From Mesorhizobium sp. B2-3-4 (GTDB taxonomy: Bacteria; Pseudomonadota; Alphaproteobacteria; Rhizobiales; Rhizobiaceae), in NCBI RefSeq assembly GCF_006442315.1, contig NZ_VFVY01000016.1, forward strand, positions 62,001-126,000: 64,000 nucleotides of DNA, written 5' to 3'. Of the stretch, positions 16,308 through 25,102 are shown in pieces (positions within the stretch are counted from its first letter, which is position 1; each line of letters opens with the position of its first letter). The notes under the pieces are model-generated. The model ran no database searches. It was not told where the DNA came from and saw only the letters and a list, made by a program, of their open reading frames with translations. Made by a program: the position numbers and the translations under genes.

Positions 16308-17549
16308 TCACACCGCGTCGAACACCACCGTCTGCGCCAGTCCGCCGCTCCTGCGGTTCTCCAGCGTCACCGTGCCGCCGTAGCGCTCGATGATTTCCTT
16401 GGCGATGGCCAGCCCGAGGCCTGCGCCGGGAATGAATTGCTGGCGGCCGGGGTCGACGCGGAAGAAGGGTTCGAAGGCCTTGTTGATGAGGTCGGGGGGA
16501 ATGCCAGGGCCGCTGTCGGAAATGGTCAGCACGGCGCGCTTGCCGGCGAGGTCGAGCGTGATGCCGCAGGCCTTGCCGTGGGTGGCTGCGTTGACGATCA
16601 GGTTGCGCAGCGCGCGGCGCAGGCCGAGCGCGCCGGCGCGCACCGATACCTTGTCGAGATGGCCGATCGCGACGGAATGGCCGAGCGTAGCCATCTCGGC
16701 CTCGATATCGCGCACCATCTTTTCCAGATCCAGCGGCTCGACGGTGTCCTGGTTGACCTCCTCGCGCACCAGGCGGATGGCGCTGTCGGCGATGCGGTCG
16801 AGTTCGTCGAGGTCGTGCAGCCACTTGTCGCGGTCCTCGTCGAGGAATTCGGCGCGCAGCCGCATGCGTGTCATCGGCGTGCGCAGGTCGTGGCCGGCGG
16901 CGGCCACCAGCCGCATGCGGCTTTCCATCGATGTCTTCAGCCGGGAAGAAAGCTGGTTCAGCGCGTGCGCGGTCGCCTTGACCTCGGCCGAGCCCACTTC
17001 CGGCACCGCCGCCAGCACGCCGTCCGAGCCGATCTTGGAGACGGCGGCTTCCAGCATCTCGACCGGCCTTATCAGCACCGAGGTGAAATAGACCGAGACG
17101 GCGGTGGCGCCGGCAACGATCAGCGAGATCCAGCCGGCCAGAACCAGCCATTCGCGCCCCGGCGGCTTGAGGTGCGGCACCTCGATGATCGCCCAGCGGC
17201 TGTCGGGCAGTTGCACCGAGGCGGTCTGGCCTTGATCGCCCGGCTTTTCGCTGACGACGGCCACCAGGTCGAGGCCGCGGCGGTGCAGTATGTCGTTGAG
17301 CATCCTCGTTTCGGCGCGGTCGATCCTGCCGCCGGCCGGCCGGTCGGCGAATTCCACCCGCAGCACGTCGGGAATGGGGCCGGGCAGCAGCCGCACCACC
17401 AGTTCCATCTGCTGGGCGACCCAGGGCACGGTGAGCTCCGGCGGCGGCCCGCCGCCGCGCACGCTGATGACGGCGACCGTCGCCAGGCCGACGACGCCGA
17501 CGATCGAGGCAACCAGCAGCAGGATGAGGCGGCGGCGCAGCGAGTTCAC
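16308..17549 (-). CDS. Sensor histidine kinase
   Basis: The 413-residue membrane kinase has TM1 at about 7-30, a periplasmic sensor region of about 105 residues, TM2 at about 135-157 and a HAMP linker (LIRPVEMLEAAV). The phosphoacceptor is H220 in AAGHDLRTPMTRM. The ATPase domain has the N box LRNLIVNAATHG and DSGPGIPPDL. The GHDLRTP form of the H box is typical of EnvZ/CpxA-like kinases. Its start overlaps the response regulator stop (ATGA), so the pair is translationally coupled. The divergent Spy-like and efflux genes suggest it senses envelope damage or toxic compounds. Confidence 0.93.
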   Translation of the reverse strand: MNSLRRRLILLLVASIVGVVGLATVAVISVRGGGPPPELTVPWVAQQMELVVRLLPGPIPDVLRVEFADRPAGGRIDRAETRMLNDILHRRGLDLVAVVSEKPGDQGQTASVQLPDSRWAIIEVPHLKPPGREWLVLAGWISLIVAGATAVSVYFTSVLIRPVEMLEAAVSKIGSDGVLAAVPEVGSAEVKATAHALNQLSSRLKTSMESRMRLVAAAGHDLRTPMTRMRLRAEFLDEDRDKWLHDLDELDRIADSAIRLVREEVNQDTVEPLDLEKMVRDIEAEMATLGHSVAIGHLDKVSVRAGALGLRRALRNLIVNAATHGKACGITLDLAGKRAVLTISDSGPGIPPDLINKAFEPFFRVDPGRQQFIPGAGLGLAIAKEIIERYGGTVTLENRRSGGLAQTVVFDAV

Positions 17550-18277
17550 GCCTGCGCCTCCACCGTCTCGACGCGCGCGGTGAGCTGGTAGCCGCCATTG
17601 CGCACGGTCTTGAAGAGCGGGCCGTCGCCGGTGTCGGTGAATTTGCGGCGCAGCCGGCTCATCAGCACGTCGACCGAGCGTTCGAGCGGATCGCGCTCGC
17701 GGCCCTGCGTCAGGTCAAGCAGCTGGTCGCGCGACAGGAGCCGGCCGGGCCTGTCGAGGAAGACCTGCAACAGGTCGAACTCGGCGCCGGTCAGATCGAC
17801 GGCCGCACCCCGCGCGTCCGTTACCTTGCGCGTGTCCGGCTCCAGCCGGTAGCTGGCGAAGCGGTAGGCGCGGGGAGGGGGTGCGGGTGCCGCCTCCTCG
17901 GGCGCCGCGCGCCGCAGCACGGCGCGGATGCGGGCGGTGAGTTCGCGCGGGTTGAACGGCTTGCCGAGATAATCGTCGGCGCCGAGCTCCAGCCCGATGA
18001 TGCGGTCGACATCCTCCTTCAGCGCCGTCAGGAGAATGACGGGGACATGCGGCTTGCGGTCGCGCAAGGCGCGGCAGATGTCGAGCCCCGAACCGTCGGG
18101 TAGCATGACGTCGAGCACGATCAGGTCGAACTGGCCCGAGGCGAGCTTCTGCTCGCATTCGCGCCGGTCGGCCGCCACCGAGACGCGAAAACCCTGGCCG
18201 TCGAGATAGCGCCCGAGCAGCGTCCTGATTTCGCGGTCGTCGTCGACGACGAGGATATGGGGTTGTGACTGCATCAT
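17546..18277 (-). CDS. OmpR-family response regulator
   Basis: I choose the first of two consecutive ATGs at 18277, preceded by AAGGG. The upstream in-frame extension lacks family sequence. The receiver domain begins MMQSQPHILVVDDDREIR, with phospho-aspartate D56 in LIVLDVMLPDG and the conserved threonine and lysine in LLTALK and LGKPF. The C-terminal winged helix (about 140-240) includes LTGAEFDLLQVFLDRPGR and LERSVDVLMSRLRRKF. It heads a leftward operon with the kinase. Direct repeats of GGAAACA at 10-bp spacing lie in the divergent promoter and are the likely target. Confidence 0.93.
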   Translation of the reverse strand: MMQSQPHILVVDDDREIRTLLGRYLDGQGFRVSVAADRRECEQKLASGQFDLIVLDVMLPDGSGLDICRALRDRKPHVPVILLTALKEDVDRIIGLELGADDYLGKPFNPRELTARIRAVLRRAAPEEAAPAPPPRAYRFASYRLEPDTRKVTDARGAAVDLTGAEFDLLQVFLDRPGRLLSRDQLLDLTQGRERDPLERSVDVLMSRLRRKFTDTGDGPLFKTVRNGGYQLTARVETVEAQA

Positions 18278-18341
18278 CGTGCCCTTTGCCTTGATTTGAT
18301 TATAGGCAGAGCGCGCGCCAGCGGCATGGAAAATTGCAACG

Positions 18342-18379
18342 CAATGTTTCTGGCCCGGGGCTGGAAACATTGGGAAACA
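18342..18379. promoter_or_regulatory. Repeats in the response regulator/Spy-like divergent promoter
   Basis: CAATGTTTC (18342-18350) pairs with GAAACATTG (18364-18372). GGAAACA occurs at 18363-18369 and again at 18373-18379, exactly 10 bp apart, as expected for OmpR/PhoB-type dimers binding direct repeats. The site lies between the starts at 18277 and 18483, so it could control both directions. Confidence 0.55.
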
Positions 18380-18482
18380 AATTGCCCTTTTGCGGAAACC
18401 TTCGGCAACACGCCGACGCGAACCAGACAAAGACGCTTCCTATCCTTCCGGTATCCAAGGCATGGATGAAAGGAATACCGTC

Positions 18483-19202
18483 ATGCAAAGCAGACTCCTG
18501 GCGCTCGGCCTGTTTTCCGTCGCCGCCATTCACCCCGCGCTGGCGGCGCAGTCCGATGCGGTCGCGGCGCCCGGCGAGCCGCCGCCTGTCAGGGCCATGC
18601 AGGATGGACCCGGCCCGATGCCCGGTCCGCAGGGTTTTGGCCCGTACGGCCAGATGCGGCATGGTCCGCAGGGCTGGGGTCCGCAGGGCTTTGGCCCGCA
18701 AGATTCTGGTCCCGAGGGTTTTGGCCCCCGCCGCATGGGGCCGCCGCCCGAGTTCATGCTGGCCGCCCGGCTTGCCGCGCTCGAGACACGCGTCGGCATC
18801 CGCAGCGAACAGCTCGATGCCTGGCGCGACTACACCAGTGCGCTGCAGGCGGTGCTTTCGCCGCCACGGCACGACCGTGGCCCCGGCGGGACGGGTAGCC
18901 CGCAAGCCAAGGGTCCGGATGCCGGCCCGGGCGGCAAGGCCGACCCCTTCTCCTTCCAGGAAAGGTTGGCGGACGACGTCACGGCGCGCGCGGCTTCGGC
19001 GGCGAAGCTGAAGGACGCGATCGCCGAACTGCGCGCCAAGCTCTCGCCCGAACAACTCGAAATCCTCGCTTCGGCGGATCGGCCACACGGACCACCCCCC
19101 GGTCCCTGGGGCGCTCCGCCGAATGATGCAGCCGGTCCAGCAGGCCCGCCCACTGATGGCCTGATGCCGCCGCCCCAGCCCGGGAACGGCGCGCAACTCT
19201 GA
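18483..19202 (+). CDS. Spy/CpxP-like periplasmic protein with Gly-Pro repeats
   Basis: The 239-residue protein starts after AAAGGA and has a signal peptide (MQSRLLALGLFSVAAIHPALAA). Residues about 40-88 are a Gly/Pro-rich low-complexity stretch with repeated GPQGFGP-type units. A helical core follows with an LTxxQ-like LSPEQLEIL near residue 185, the pattern of Spy/CpxP chaperones and related periplasmic sensors. The C-terminus is again Pro-rich. It is divergent from the two-component pair, and the efflux genes follow downstream. A role in envelope stress sensing or repair is a reasonable inference. The Gly/Pro repeats are not typical of Spy. Confidence 0.7.
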   Translation: MQSRLLALGLFSVAAIHPALAAQSDAVAAPGEPPPVRAMQDGPGPMPGPQGFGPYGQMRHGPQGWGPQGFGPQDSGPEGFGPRRMGPPPEFMLAARLAALETRVGIRSEQLDAWRDYTSALQAVLSPPRHDRGPGGTGSPQAKGPDAGPGGKADPFSFQERLADDVTARAASAAKLKDAIAELRAKLSPEQLEILASADRPHGPPPGPWGAPPNDAAGPAGPPTDGLMPPPQPGNGAQL

Positions 19203-19316
19203 CCGGTTGCGCCGGCCGGCCCCGGTACTCAACCCGTTCCCGGGCCGGCCGGTCTCCCTGCCGGGATGGCCGATCGCGCCATCCCGGATTCACCCGACGA
19301 GAATGAAGGTACGACA

Positions 19317-19559
19317 ATGTGGGAAGCCCTGATGCTGCTGCGGCTGATCGCATCGGCAAGCCCGAGACTTTCACTTGGCCAGGGCGCGCTGTCCAGGCGC
19401 GACGGCGATGCCGCGCTGCCCGGGCGCGCGGGCGTTGCGGCGCTGCCGGCCGACACGCTGAAGGGCGCGATCCGGCTGAATTTCGCCGCCTGGCGCCTGT
19501 CGCTCCCGCTTTCTCAACGGTCCGATGGCCACGAAAATCATGACCGCAAGATCGCATAA
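19317..19559 (+). CDS. Possible small protein before the efflux genes
   Basis: An 80-residue frame has a GAAGG site seven bases before the ATG and opens MWEALMLLRLIASASPRLSLG. It overlaps the next gene's start by 35 bases. No domain is recognisable, and the C-terminus is basic. The 322 bases between the Spy-like gene and the first adaptor hold nothing else. It may be a leader peptide or simply a chance frame, so confidence is low. Confidence 0.3.
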   Translation: MWEALMLLRLIASASPRLSLGQGALSRRDGDAALPGRAGVAALPADTLKGAIRLNFAAWRLSLPLSQRSDGHENHDRKIA

Positions 19560-20691
19560 GACATATCTCGCCCTGACGGCCCTGTTGATCGCGCTCGCCA
19601 CCATGGCGGCGCTCAGGGCCTATGGCCGAGGCAATGCCGAACCGGCCGCGCCCGCGGCGGCGGCGCCGCGCGCCAGCCTGACGGTTGCGGTCGAAGCGGT
19701 GCGCACCGAGGCGATCGCTTCGTCGATCAGCGCCACCGGCACGGTTGCCGCCTGGCAGGAGGCGACGATCGGTTCCGAAGAGAGCGGCCTGCGCCTGACC
19801 GACGTGCTGGTCGCCGAAGGCGATTGCGTGAAAGCGGGCGACGTCATCGCGCGGCTCGATGCCTCCTTGCTGAAGGCCCAACTCGCCGAGCAGAAGGCCG
19901 CCGTGACGCAGGCCCAGGCGACACTTCAATCCGCGATATCGGCTGCCGCACGCGCCGACAAGCTGCTCGCCAGCAACGCCGTCAGCGCCGAGACGGCCGA
20001 GGAAAAGGCGACCGCGGTCAAGACCGACCAGGCTGGCGTCGAGCAGGCGCAGGCCGCCGCCGACAAGTTGCAGGCCGAACTCGACCGGACCACCATCCGC
20101 GCGCCCTTCGATGGCGTCGTCTCCAGCAAGCCGGCAGTCACCGGCTCGATCGTCCAAGCCGGGACCGAGCTGATGAGGATCATGCGGGACGGCAGGCTGG
20201 AGGTTGGCGTGCTCGTGCCCGAAAAGGATCTCCCTTCCATCGCGGTCGGGCAGTCGGCCGATGTCGTCGATGCCGCCGGCCGCCGCTTCGCCGGCAACGT
20301 CTCGTCGATTGCCCAGACGGTCAACTCGACCACGCGGCTTGCCACGGTCTATGTCGCGCTCGCGGAAGGCTCGGGGCTGAAACCAGGCATGTTCGCCCGC
20401 GTCTCGATCGCGGGTCCCACTTCGCTGCGGCTCAGCGTCGCCGAGGCGGCCCTCGTCTGGCAGGACGGCAAGCCGGTGGTCTTCGTGATCGACGGCGCCG
20501 GCAAGGCCAGCGCGCGCCCGGTCACAGTGGGTGCCCATCTGAACGGCCGCGTCGCCGTGGAAGACGGGCTCTCGGAAGGCGACCGCGTCGTCGTCGCCGG
20601 CGCCGGCTTCCTCAACGACGGCAATTTGGTGCGCGTTGCCGCCGCCGAAGCGGGCGCACCCGCCGCCCAGGCGCCGGAGGCGGCGCGATGA
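19525..20691 (+). CDS. RND efflux periplasmic adaptor (system 1)
   Basis: The 388-residue membrane-fusion protein has an N-terminal signal anchor (TYLALTALLIALATMAALRAYG). A split lipoyl domain follows (GTVAAWQEATIGSEESG and later RTTIRAPFDGVVS), around an alpha-hairpin of about 100 residues (about 110-180). Beta-barrel and membrane-proximal domains follow. It links an inner-membrane RND pump to an outer-membrane channel. The start could also be the ATG at 19540. Its stop overlaps the permease start (ATGA). It lacks a lipobox, unlike the adaptor of system 2. Confidence 0.9.
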   Translation: MATKIMTARSHKTYLALTALLIALATMAALRAYGRGNAEPAAPAAAAPRASLTVAVEAVRTEAIASSISATGTVAAWQEATIGSEESGLRLTDVLVAEGDCVKAGDVIARLDASLLKAQLAEQKAAVTQAQATLQSAISAAARADKLLASNAVSAETAEEKATAVKTDQAGVEQAQAAADKLQAELDRTTIRAPFDGVVSSKPAVTGSIVQAGTELMRIMRDGRLEVGVLVPEKDLPSIAVGQSADVVDAAGRRFAGNVSSIAQTVNSTTRLATVYVALAEGSGLKPGMFARVSIAGPTSLRLSVAEAALVWQDGKPVVFVIDGAGKASARPVTVGAHLNGRVAVEDGLSEGDRVVVAGAGFLNDGNLVRVAAAEAGAPAAQAPEAAR

Positions 20692-23600
20692 ACGCCATTT
20701 CCTCCTGGTCGATCCGCAATCCGGTGCCGACCATCGTGCTCTTCCTGTCGCTGACCATCGCCGGTCTCGACGGGTTCATGCAACTGCGCACCAACAACAT
20801 GCCCGACATCGACCTGCCGACGGTCACCGTCACCGTCTCGCAGCCGGGGGCGGCGCCGAGCGAAATGGAGGTGCAGGTCGCACGCGTGATCGAGAACACC
20901 GTGGCGACGCTCGAAGGCGTCGACGATGTCTCGACCTCGATCAGCGAAGGCTCTTCCGTCACCACGGTCGAGTTCACGCTCGGCACCGATCCCGAAACGG
21001 CCACCAACGATGTGCGCAACGCCGTGTCGGAAGTGCAGTCCAGTCTGCCGGCGGCGGCCGAGTCGCCAGTCGTGGCCAAGGTCAATGCGACGGGCAATTC
21101 GGTGCTGACTTATGTCGTCGAAGCGCCTTCCATGTCGCCGGACGCGCTGAGCTGGTACATCGACAATGATGTCGCCAAGGCGCTGCTCGGCGTCGACGGC
21201 GTCTACAAGATCACTCGTTCGGGCGGCGTCGACCGGGTCATCCGCGTCGAGCTCGACCCCGACCGTCTCGCGGCACTCGGCATCAGCGCCGGTGATGTCA
21301 GCCAGACGCTCGCCTCCAACAACGTCAACCAGCCGGGCGGGCGCGTCAATATCGGTGGCCAGGAGCAGTCGGTGCGCACGCTGGCAAGCGCTGCAACCGT
21401 CGAGGCGCTGGCCGACACGCGCATCGCGCTGTCGGGTGCCGGCGACGTCAAGCTCTCCGATCTCGGCACTGTCGTCGACAGGTGGGAAAAGCCGCGCCAG
21501 GCGGCCTATCTCGACGGAAGGCAGGTGGTCGCCTTCAACGTCTACCGCTCCGTCGGGTCGAGCGAGATCGACGTGGTCAAGTCTGCGCGATCTGCGATCG
21601 CAAGCATCAGCGCCAAGACCGATATTGCGAAATTCACCGAAGTCACGTCTTCGTCAGGCTTCGTGCAGGAGAGTTATGACGCCGCGTTCGAGGCGCTATG
21701 GCTCGGTGCGCTGCTGGCCATCGGCGTCGTCTGGCTGTTCCTGCGCGATGTCAGGGCGACGCTGGTGTCGGCGGTCGCCATGCCGCTGTCGCTGATCCCG
21801 ACCTTCGCCGTCATGGCGGCGTTCAACATCTCGCTCAACAACATCACTTTGCTCGCCTTGTCATTGGTGGTCGGCATCCTGGTCGACGATGCCATCGTCG
21901 AGATCGAGAACATCGTGCGCCATATGCGCCAGACCGGGGCCAGCGCCTACCAGGCGGCGATCGAGGCGGCCGACGAGATCGGACTTGCGGTGGTGGCGAC
22001 CACGGCAACCATCGTGGCGGTGTTCCTGCCGGTCGCCTTCATGTCCGGCATTCCGGGAAAGTTCTTCTTCTCCTTCGCCGTCGCGGTCTGCGTGTCGGTG
22101 CTGTTCTCGCTTTTGGTGGCGCGCATGCTCACGCCCTTGATGGGCGCCTATCTGGTGCGCGCCGGCGGCCACAGCGAGGACGATCTGCCGGCTTGGGTGC
22201 CGACCTATCTGTGGCTGCTGCGCAAGGCGCTCGATCACCGCTGGATAACGCTTTTGGCCGGCATCGCCTTTTTTGCCGGTTCGCTCGCGCTGGCGACTAA
22301 GCTGCCGACCGAATTCATGGCGGCAGCGGACCGCGGCCGCTCGATGATCTCGGTCGAGTTGCAGCCGGGCTCGACGATCGAGCAGACTACGGCCGCGGTG
22401 CAGGACATTACCAGGCGGCTCGAGAAGGAACCGGCCGTCGACAGCGTCTTTGCCACCATCGGCACCGCGGCTGCCTCGGGCGGCGGACCCAATTCGACCA
22501 CGTCGGCGGCCGAGGTGCGCACAGCCGCCGTCACCGTCGATCTCAAGCCGCGCGCCGAGCGGACGATTAGCCAGCAGCAGTTCGAGGCCGAGACCTCGCC
22601 CAAGCTGAACGACATTCCGGGCGTCCGCATCCAGTTCGGCGCCGACGGGTTCTCCGGCGCCAAGGTGTCGATCACCCTGATTGGTGACGATGGCAGCGCG
22701 CTCGAAAAGGCGAGCAATGCGCTGATCGAGCAGATGAAATCGCTTCCCGGCCTCATCAACCCGACCTCGACAGCGGCGACGACAAAGCCGGAACTCATCG
22801 TGCGTCCCGACAGCGCCAGGGCGGCCGCGCTCGGCGTGACGCCGACCGAAATCGCCTCGACGGTGAAGATCGCCACTATCGGCGACACCGACACCAGCCT
22901 TGCCAAGTTCAATCTCGGCGACCGGCAGGTGTCCATTGTCGTGACCTTGCCAGATGGCGCCATCGACGATCCGGCAAAACTGGCCTTGCTGCCGCTGACC
23001 GGCAGCAAAGGCACGGTGCCGCTCGGCGCCGTCGCCGACATAGGCTTCAACGCCGGACCCAACAGCATCACAAGGGTAGGGCGGAGCCGCAGCGCGACGG
23101 TGGAAGCCGACCTTTCCGGCCTGACACTTGGCCAGGCGACAGCGGCGATCCGTGCCTTGCCGATCATGCGCAACCTGCCCGCCGGCGTGCAGGAACTGTC
23201 GCGCGGCGACGCCCAGCGCATGCAGGAGCTGTTTTCCGGCTTCGCCATCGCGATCGCCGCCGGCATATTGCTGATGTACCTGACGCTGGTGCTTCTGTTC
23301 CGCGGCTTCGTGCAGCCGGTGACCATCCTGGTGGCGCTGCCGCTGTCGATCGGCGGCGCGCTCGGTTTCATGCTGATCACCGGCAAGGCGCTTGGCATAT
23401 CGCCGCTGATCGGGATATTGATGCTGATGGGCATCGCGGCCAAGAACTCGATCTTGCTTGTCGAGTACGCTCTGGTCGCGCAGAAGGAGCGTGGCATGAG
23501 CCGCTTCGAGGCACTGCTCGATGCTGCCCGCAAGCGGGCACGGCCCATCGTCATGACATCGATAGCCATGGGCGTCGGCATGTTGCCGATCGCGCTCGGC

Positions 23601-23834
23601 ATCGGCGCGGATGCCGAGACACGCGCCCCGATGGCGATCGCCGTGATCGGCGGGCTCATCTCCTCGACCGTGCTCAGCCTCGTCTACGTGCCGGTGGTCT
23701 ACACCTTCATGGACGACCTTCAGCGTCTCCTTGGCCGCTATCTCTCCCGGCTCCTCGTCGAACGATCCGATGCCGACCGCCAGGCGGCGACCGCAACCCC
23801 AGCGAAAGATCCAGACCATGCCTATCCAGTCTAA
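20688..23834 (+). CDS. RND efflux permease (system 1)
   Basis: The 1048-residue inner-membrane proton antiporter begins MNAISSWSIRNPVPTIVLFL at an ATG overlapping the adaptor stop. The long open frame upstream of it is an out-of-frame overlap with the adaptor gene. TM4 carries the proton-relay aspartates in GILVDDAIVEIEN near residue 400, and TM10 carries the lysine in GIAAKNSILLVEY near 917. Two large periplasmic loops are present. This branch differs from AcrB in the DLPTVTVTVSQPGAAPSEME segment and resembles MdtB/C-like and related multidrug RND pumps. The substrate is unknown. It depends on system 1's adaptor and probably on the single outer-membrane factor at the end of the cluster. Confidence 0.93.
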   Translation: MNAISSWSIRNPVPTIVLFLSLTIAGLDGFMQLRTNNMPDIDLPTVTVTVSQPGAAPSEMEVQVARVIENTVATLEGVDDVSTSISEGSSVTTVEFTLGTDPETATNDVRNAVSEVQSSLPAAAESPVVAKVNATGNSVLTYVVEAPSMSPDALSWYIDNDVAKALLGVDGVYKITRSGGVDRVIRVELDPDRLAALGISAGDVSQTLASNNVNQPGGRVNIGGQEQSVRTLASAATVEALADTRIALSGAGDVKLSDLGTVVDRWEKPRQAAYLDGRQVVAFNVYRSVGSSEIDVVKSARSAIASISAKTDIAKFTEVTSSSGFVQESYDAAFEALWLGALLAIGVVWLFLRDVRATLVSAVAMPLSLIPTFAVMAAFNISLNNITLLALSLVVGILVDDAIVEIENIVRHMRQTGASAYQAAIEAADEIGLAVVATTATIVAVFLPVAFMSGIPGKFFFSFAVAVCVSVLFSLLVARMLTPLMGAYLVRAGGHSEDDLPAWVPTYLWLLRKALDHRWITLLAGIAFFAGSLALATKLPTEFMAAADRGRSMISVELQPGSTIEQTTAAVQDITRRLEKEPAVDSVFATIGTAAASGGGPNSTTSAAEVRTAAVTVDLKPRAERTISQQQFEAETSPKLNDIPGVRIQFGADGFSGAKVSITLIGDDGSALEKASNALIEQMKSLPGLINPTSTAATTKPELIVRPDSARAAALGVTPTEIASTVKIATIGDTDTSLAKFNLGDRQVSIVVTLPDGAIDDPAKLALLPLTGSKGTVPLGAVADIGFNAGPNSITRVGRSRSATVEADLSGLTLGQATAAIRALPIMRNLPAGVQELSRGDAQRMQELFSGFAIAIAAGILLMYLTLVLLFRGFVQPVTILVALPLSIGGALGFMLITGKALGISPLIGILMLMGIAAKNSILLVEYALVAQKERGMSRFEALLDAARKRARPIVMTSIAMGVGMLPIALGIGADAETRAPMAIAVIGGLISSTVLSLVYVPVVYTFMDDLQRLLGRYLSRLLVERSDADRQAATATPAKDPDHAYPV

Positions 23835-25098
23835 TCATTTTGCGCTGCCGATGCGCCGCCGCCTCGCGCCATGGGCCGGCATGGCTTGCGCCGCGTTCCT
23901 GCTGGCGGCCTGCTCGCAGGAAGGAAGCAAGGCGCCGGCCGGCATGGGCGGTGTCGGCAAGCCGGAAGTCGGGGTCGTCACGCTGCATCCGCAGTCGGTC
24001 GCCATCACGGCCGAACTGCCGGGACGCACGGCGGCTTCGCTGGTCGCCGAGGTGCGCCCGCAGGTCGACGGCATCATCCAGCAGCGGCTGTTCAAGGAAG
24101 GCGCCGAGGTCGTGGTGGGGCAGCCGCTCTACCTCATCGATCCGGCCAGCTACCAGGCGGCCTATGACAGCGCCGTGGCGACGCAGCAGAAGGCCGAAGC
24201 GGCGGTGCCCACCGCGCAGGCCAAGTTCGACCGCTACGCCGGACTGCTCAAGCAGAACGTTGTTTCCAAACAGGATTATGACGATGCCGCCGCCACGCTG
24301 GCGCAGGCGCAGGCCGATGTCGCCTCGGCCAAGGCGAGCGTGGAAACAGCGCGCATCAGCTTCAACCGCACCTCGATCACCGCGCCGATCGCCGGCCGCA
24401 TCGACAAGTCGACGCTGACGCCGGGCGCGCTGGTGACCGCCAACCAGGAGACGGTGCTGACCACGATCCGTTCGCTCGATCCGATCAATGTCGACGTCAC
24501 CCAATCGAGCACCAACCTGCTCAACCTGCGCCAGGCGATCTCGGAAGGACGGCTGAAGTTCAGCGGTCCCAATGTCTCGGTCAAGCTGAAGCTGGAGAAC
24601 GGCACCATCTATCAGCAGACAGGCAAGCTGGAATTCGCCGGCGCCAATGTCGACCAGACCACCGGCACCTTCGCCTTGAGAGCCGAATTTCCCAATCCAG
24701 ACCGCCTGCTGCTGCCGGGCATGTATGTGCGCGCCCTGGTCGAGGAAGGCGTCGCGCAGAACTCCTTCCTGGTGCCGCAACGCGGCGTCACCCGCAACAC
24801 CAAGGGTGAGGCGACGGCCATGGTCATCAACGCGCAGGGCAAGGTCGAGACGCGCGTGCTCACTGTGCGCAACAGCGTCGGCAACAACTGGCTGGTCGAT
24901 AGCGGCGTCGGCGACGGCGACCGCGTCATCGTCGAGGGGCTGCAACTGGTGCGACCGGGCGGCGACGCGACCGGCGTCGAGGTGACCATCGACGAGGCGA
25001 CCGGCGAGATCAAGGACCGCGGCCAGACCTCGGCACTGCCAGCCCCGTCCAAGATGGCCAGCGCCGGCCAGCAACCCGCCGCCGCGACCGGGAACTGA
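23818..25098 (+). CDS. RND efflux periplasmic adaptor lipoprotein (AcrA/MexA-like, system 2)
   Basis: The start ATG at 23818 lies 17 bases inside the end of the system 1 permease gene. The 426-residue product has a basic signal sequence and lipobox LLAAC with lipidated C32. The AcrA/MexA core follows: ELPGRTAASLVAEVRPQVDG, the alpha-hairpin (about 95-170) and TSITAPIAGRIDKSTLTPG. Length and order match AcrA/MexA. It is followed five bases later by its AcrB-like permease, so systems 1 and 2 are probably one transcript. Confidence 0.93.
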   Translation: MPIQSNHFALPMRRRLAPWAGMACAAFLLAACSQEGSKAPAGMGGVGKPEVGVVTLHPQSVAITAELPGRTAASLVAEVRPQVDGIIQQRLFKEGAEVVVGQPLYLIDPASYQAAYDSAVATQQKAEAAVPTAQAKFDRYAGLLKQNVVSKQDYDDAAATLAQAQADVASAKASVETARISFNRTSITAPIAGRIDKSTLTPGALVTANQETVLTTIRSLDPINVDVTQSSTNLLNLRQAISEGRLKFSGPNVSVKLKLENGTIYQQTGKLEFAGANVDQTTGTFALRAEFPNPDRLLLPGMYVRALVEEGVAQNSFLVPQRGVTRNTKGEATAMVINAQGKVETRVLTVRNSVGNNWLVDSGVGDGDRVIVEGLQLVRPGGDATGVEVTIDEATGEIKDRGQTSALPAPSKMASAGQQPAAATGN

Positions 25099-25102
25099 GC
25101 CG

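Noticed and set aside
19824..20687. 288-residue N-terminal extension of the first RND permease
   Set aside because: It is an out-of-frame overlap with the adaptor gene. The permease family N-terminus begins exactly at the ATG at 20688.
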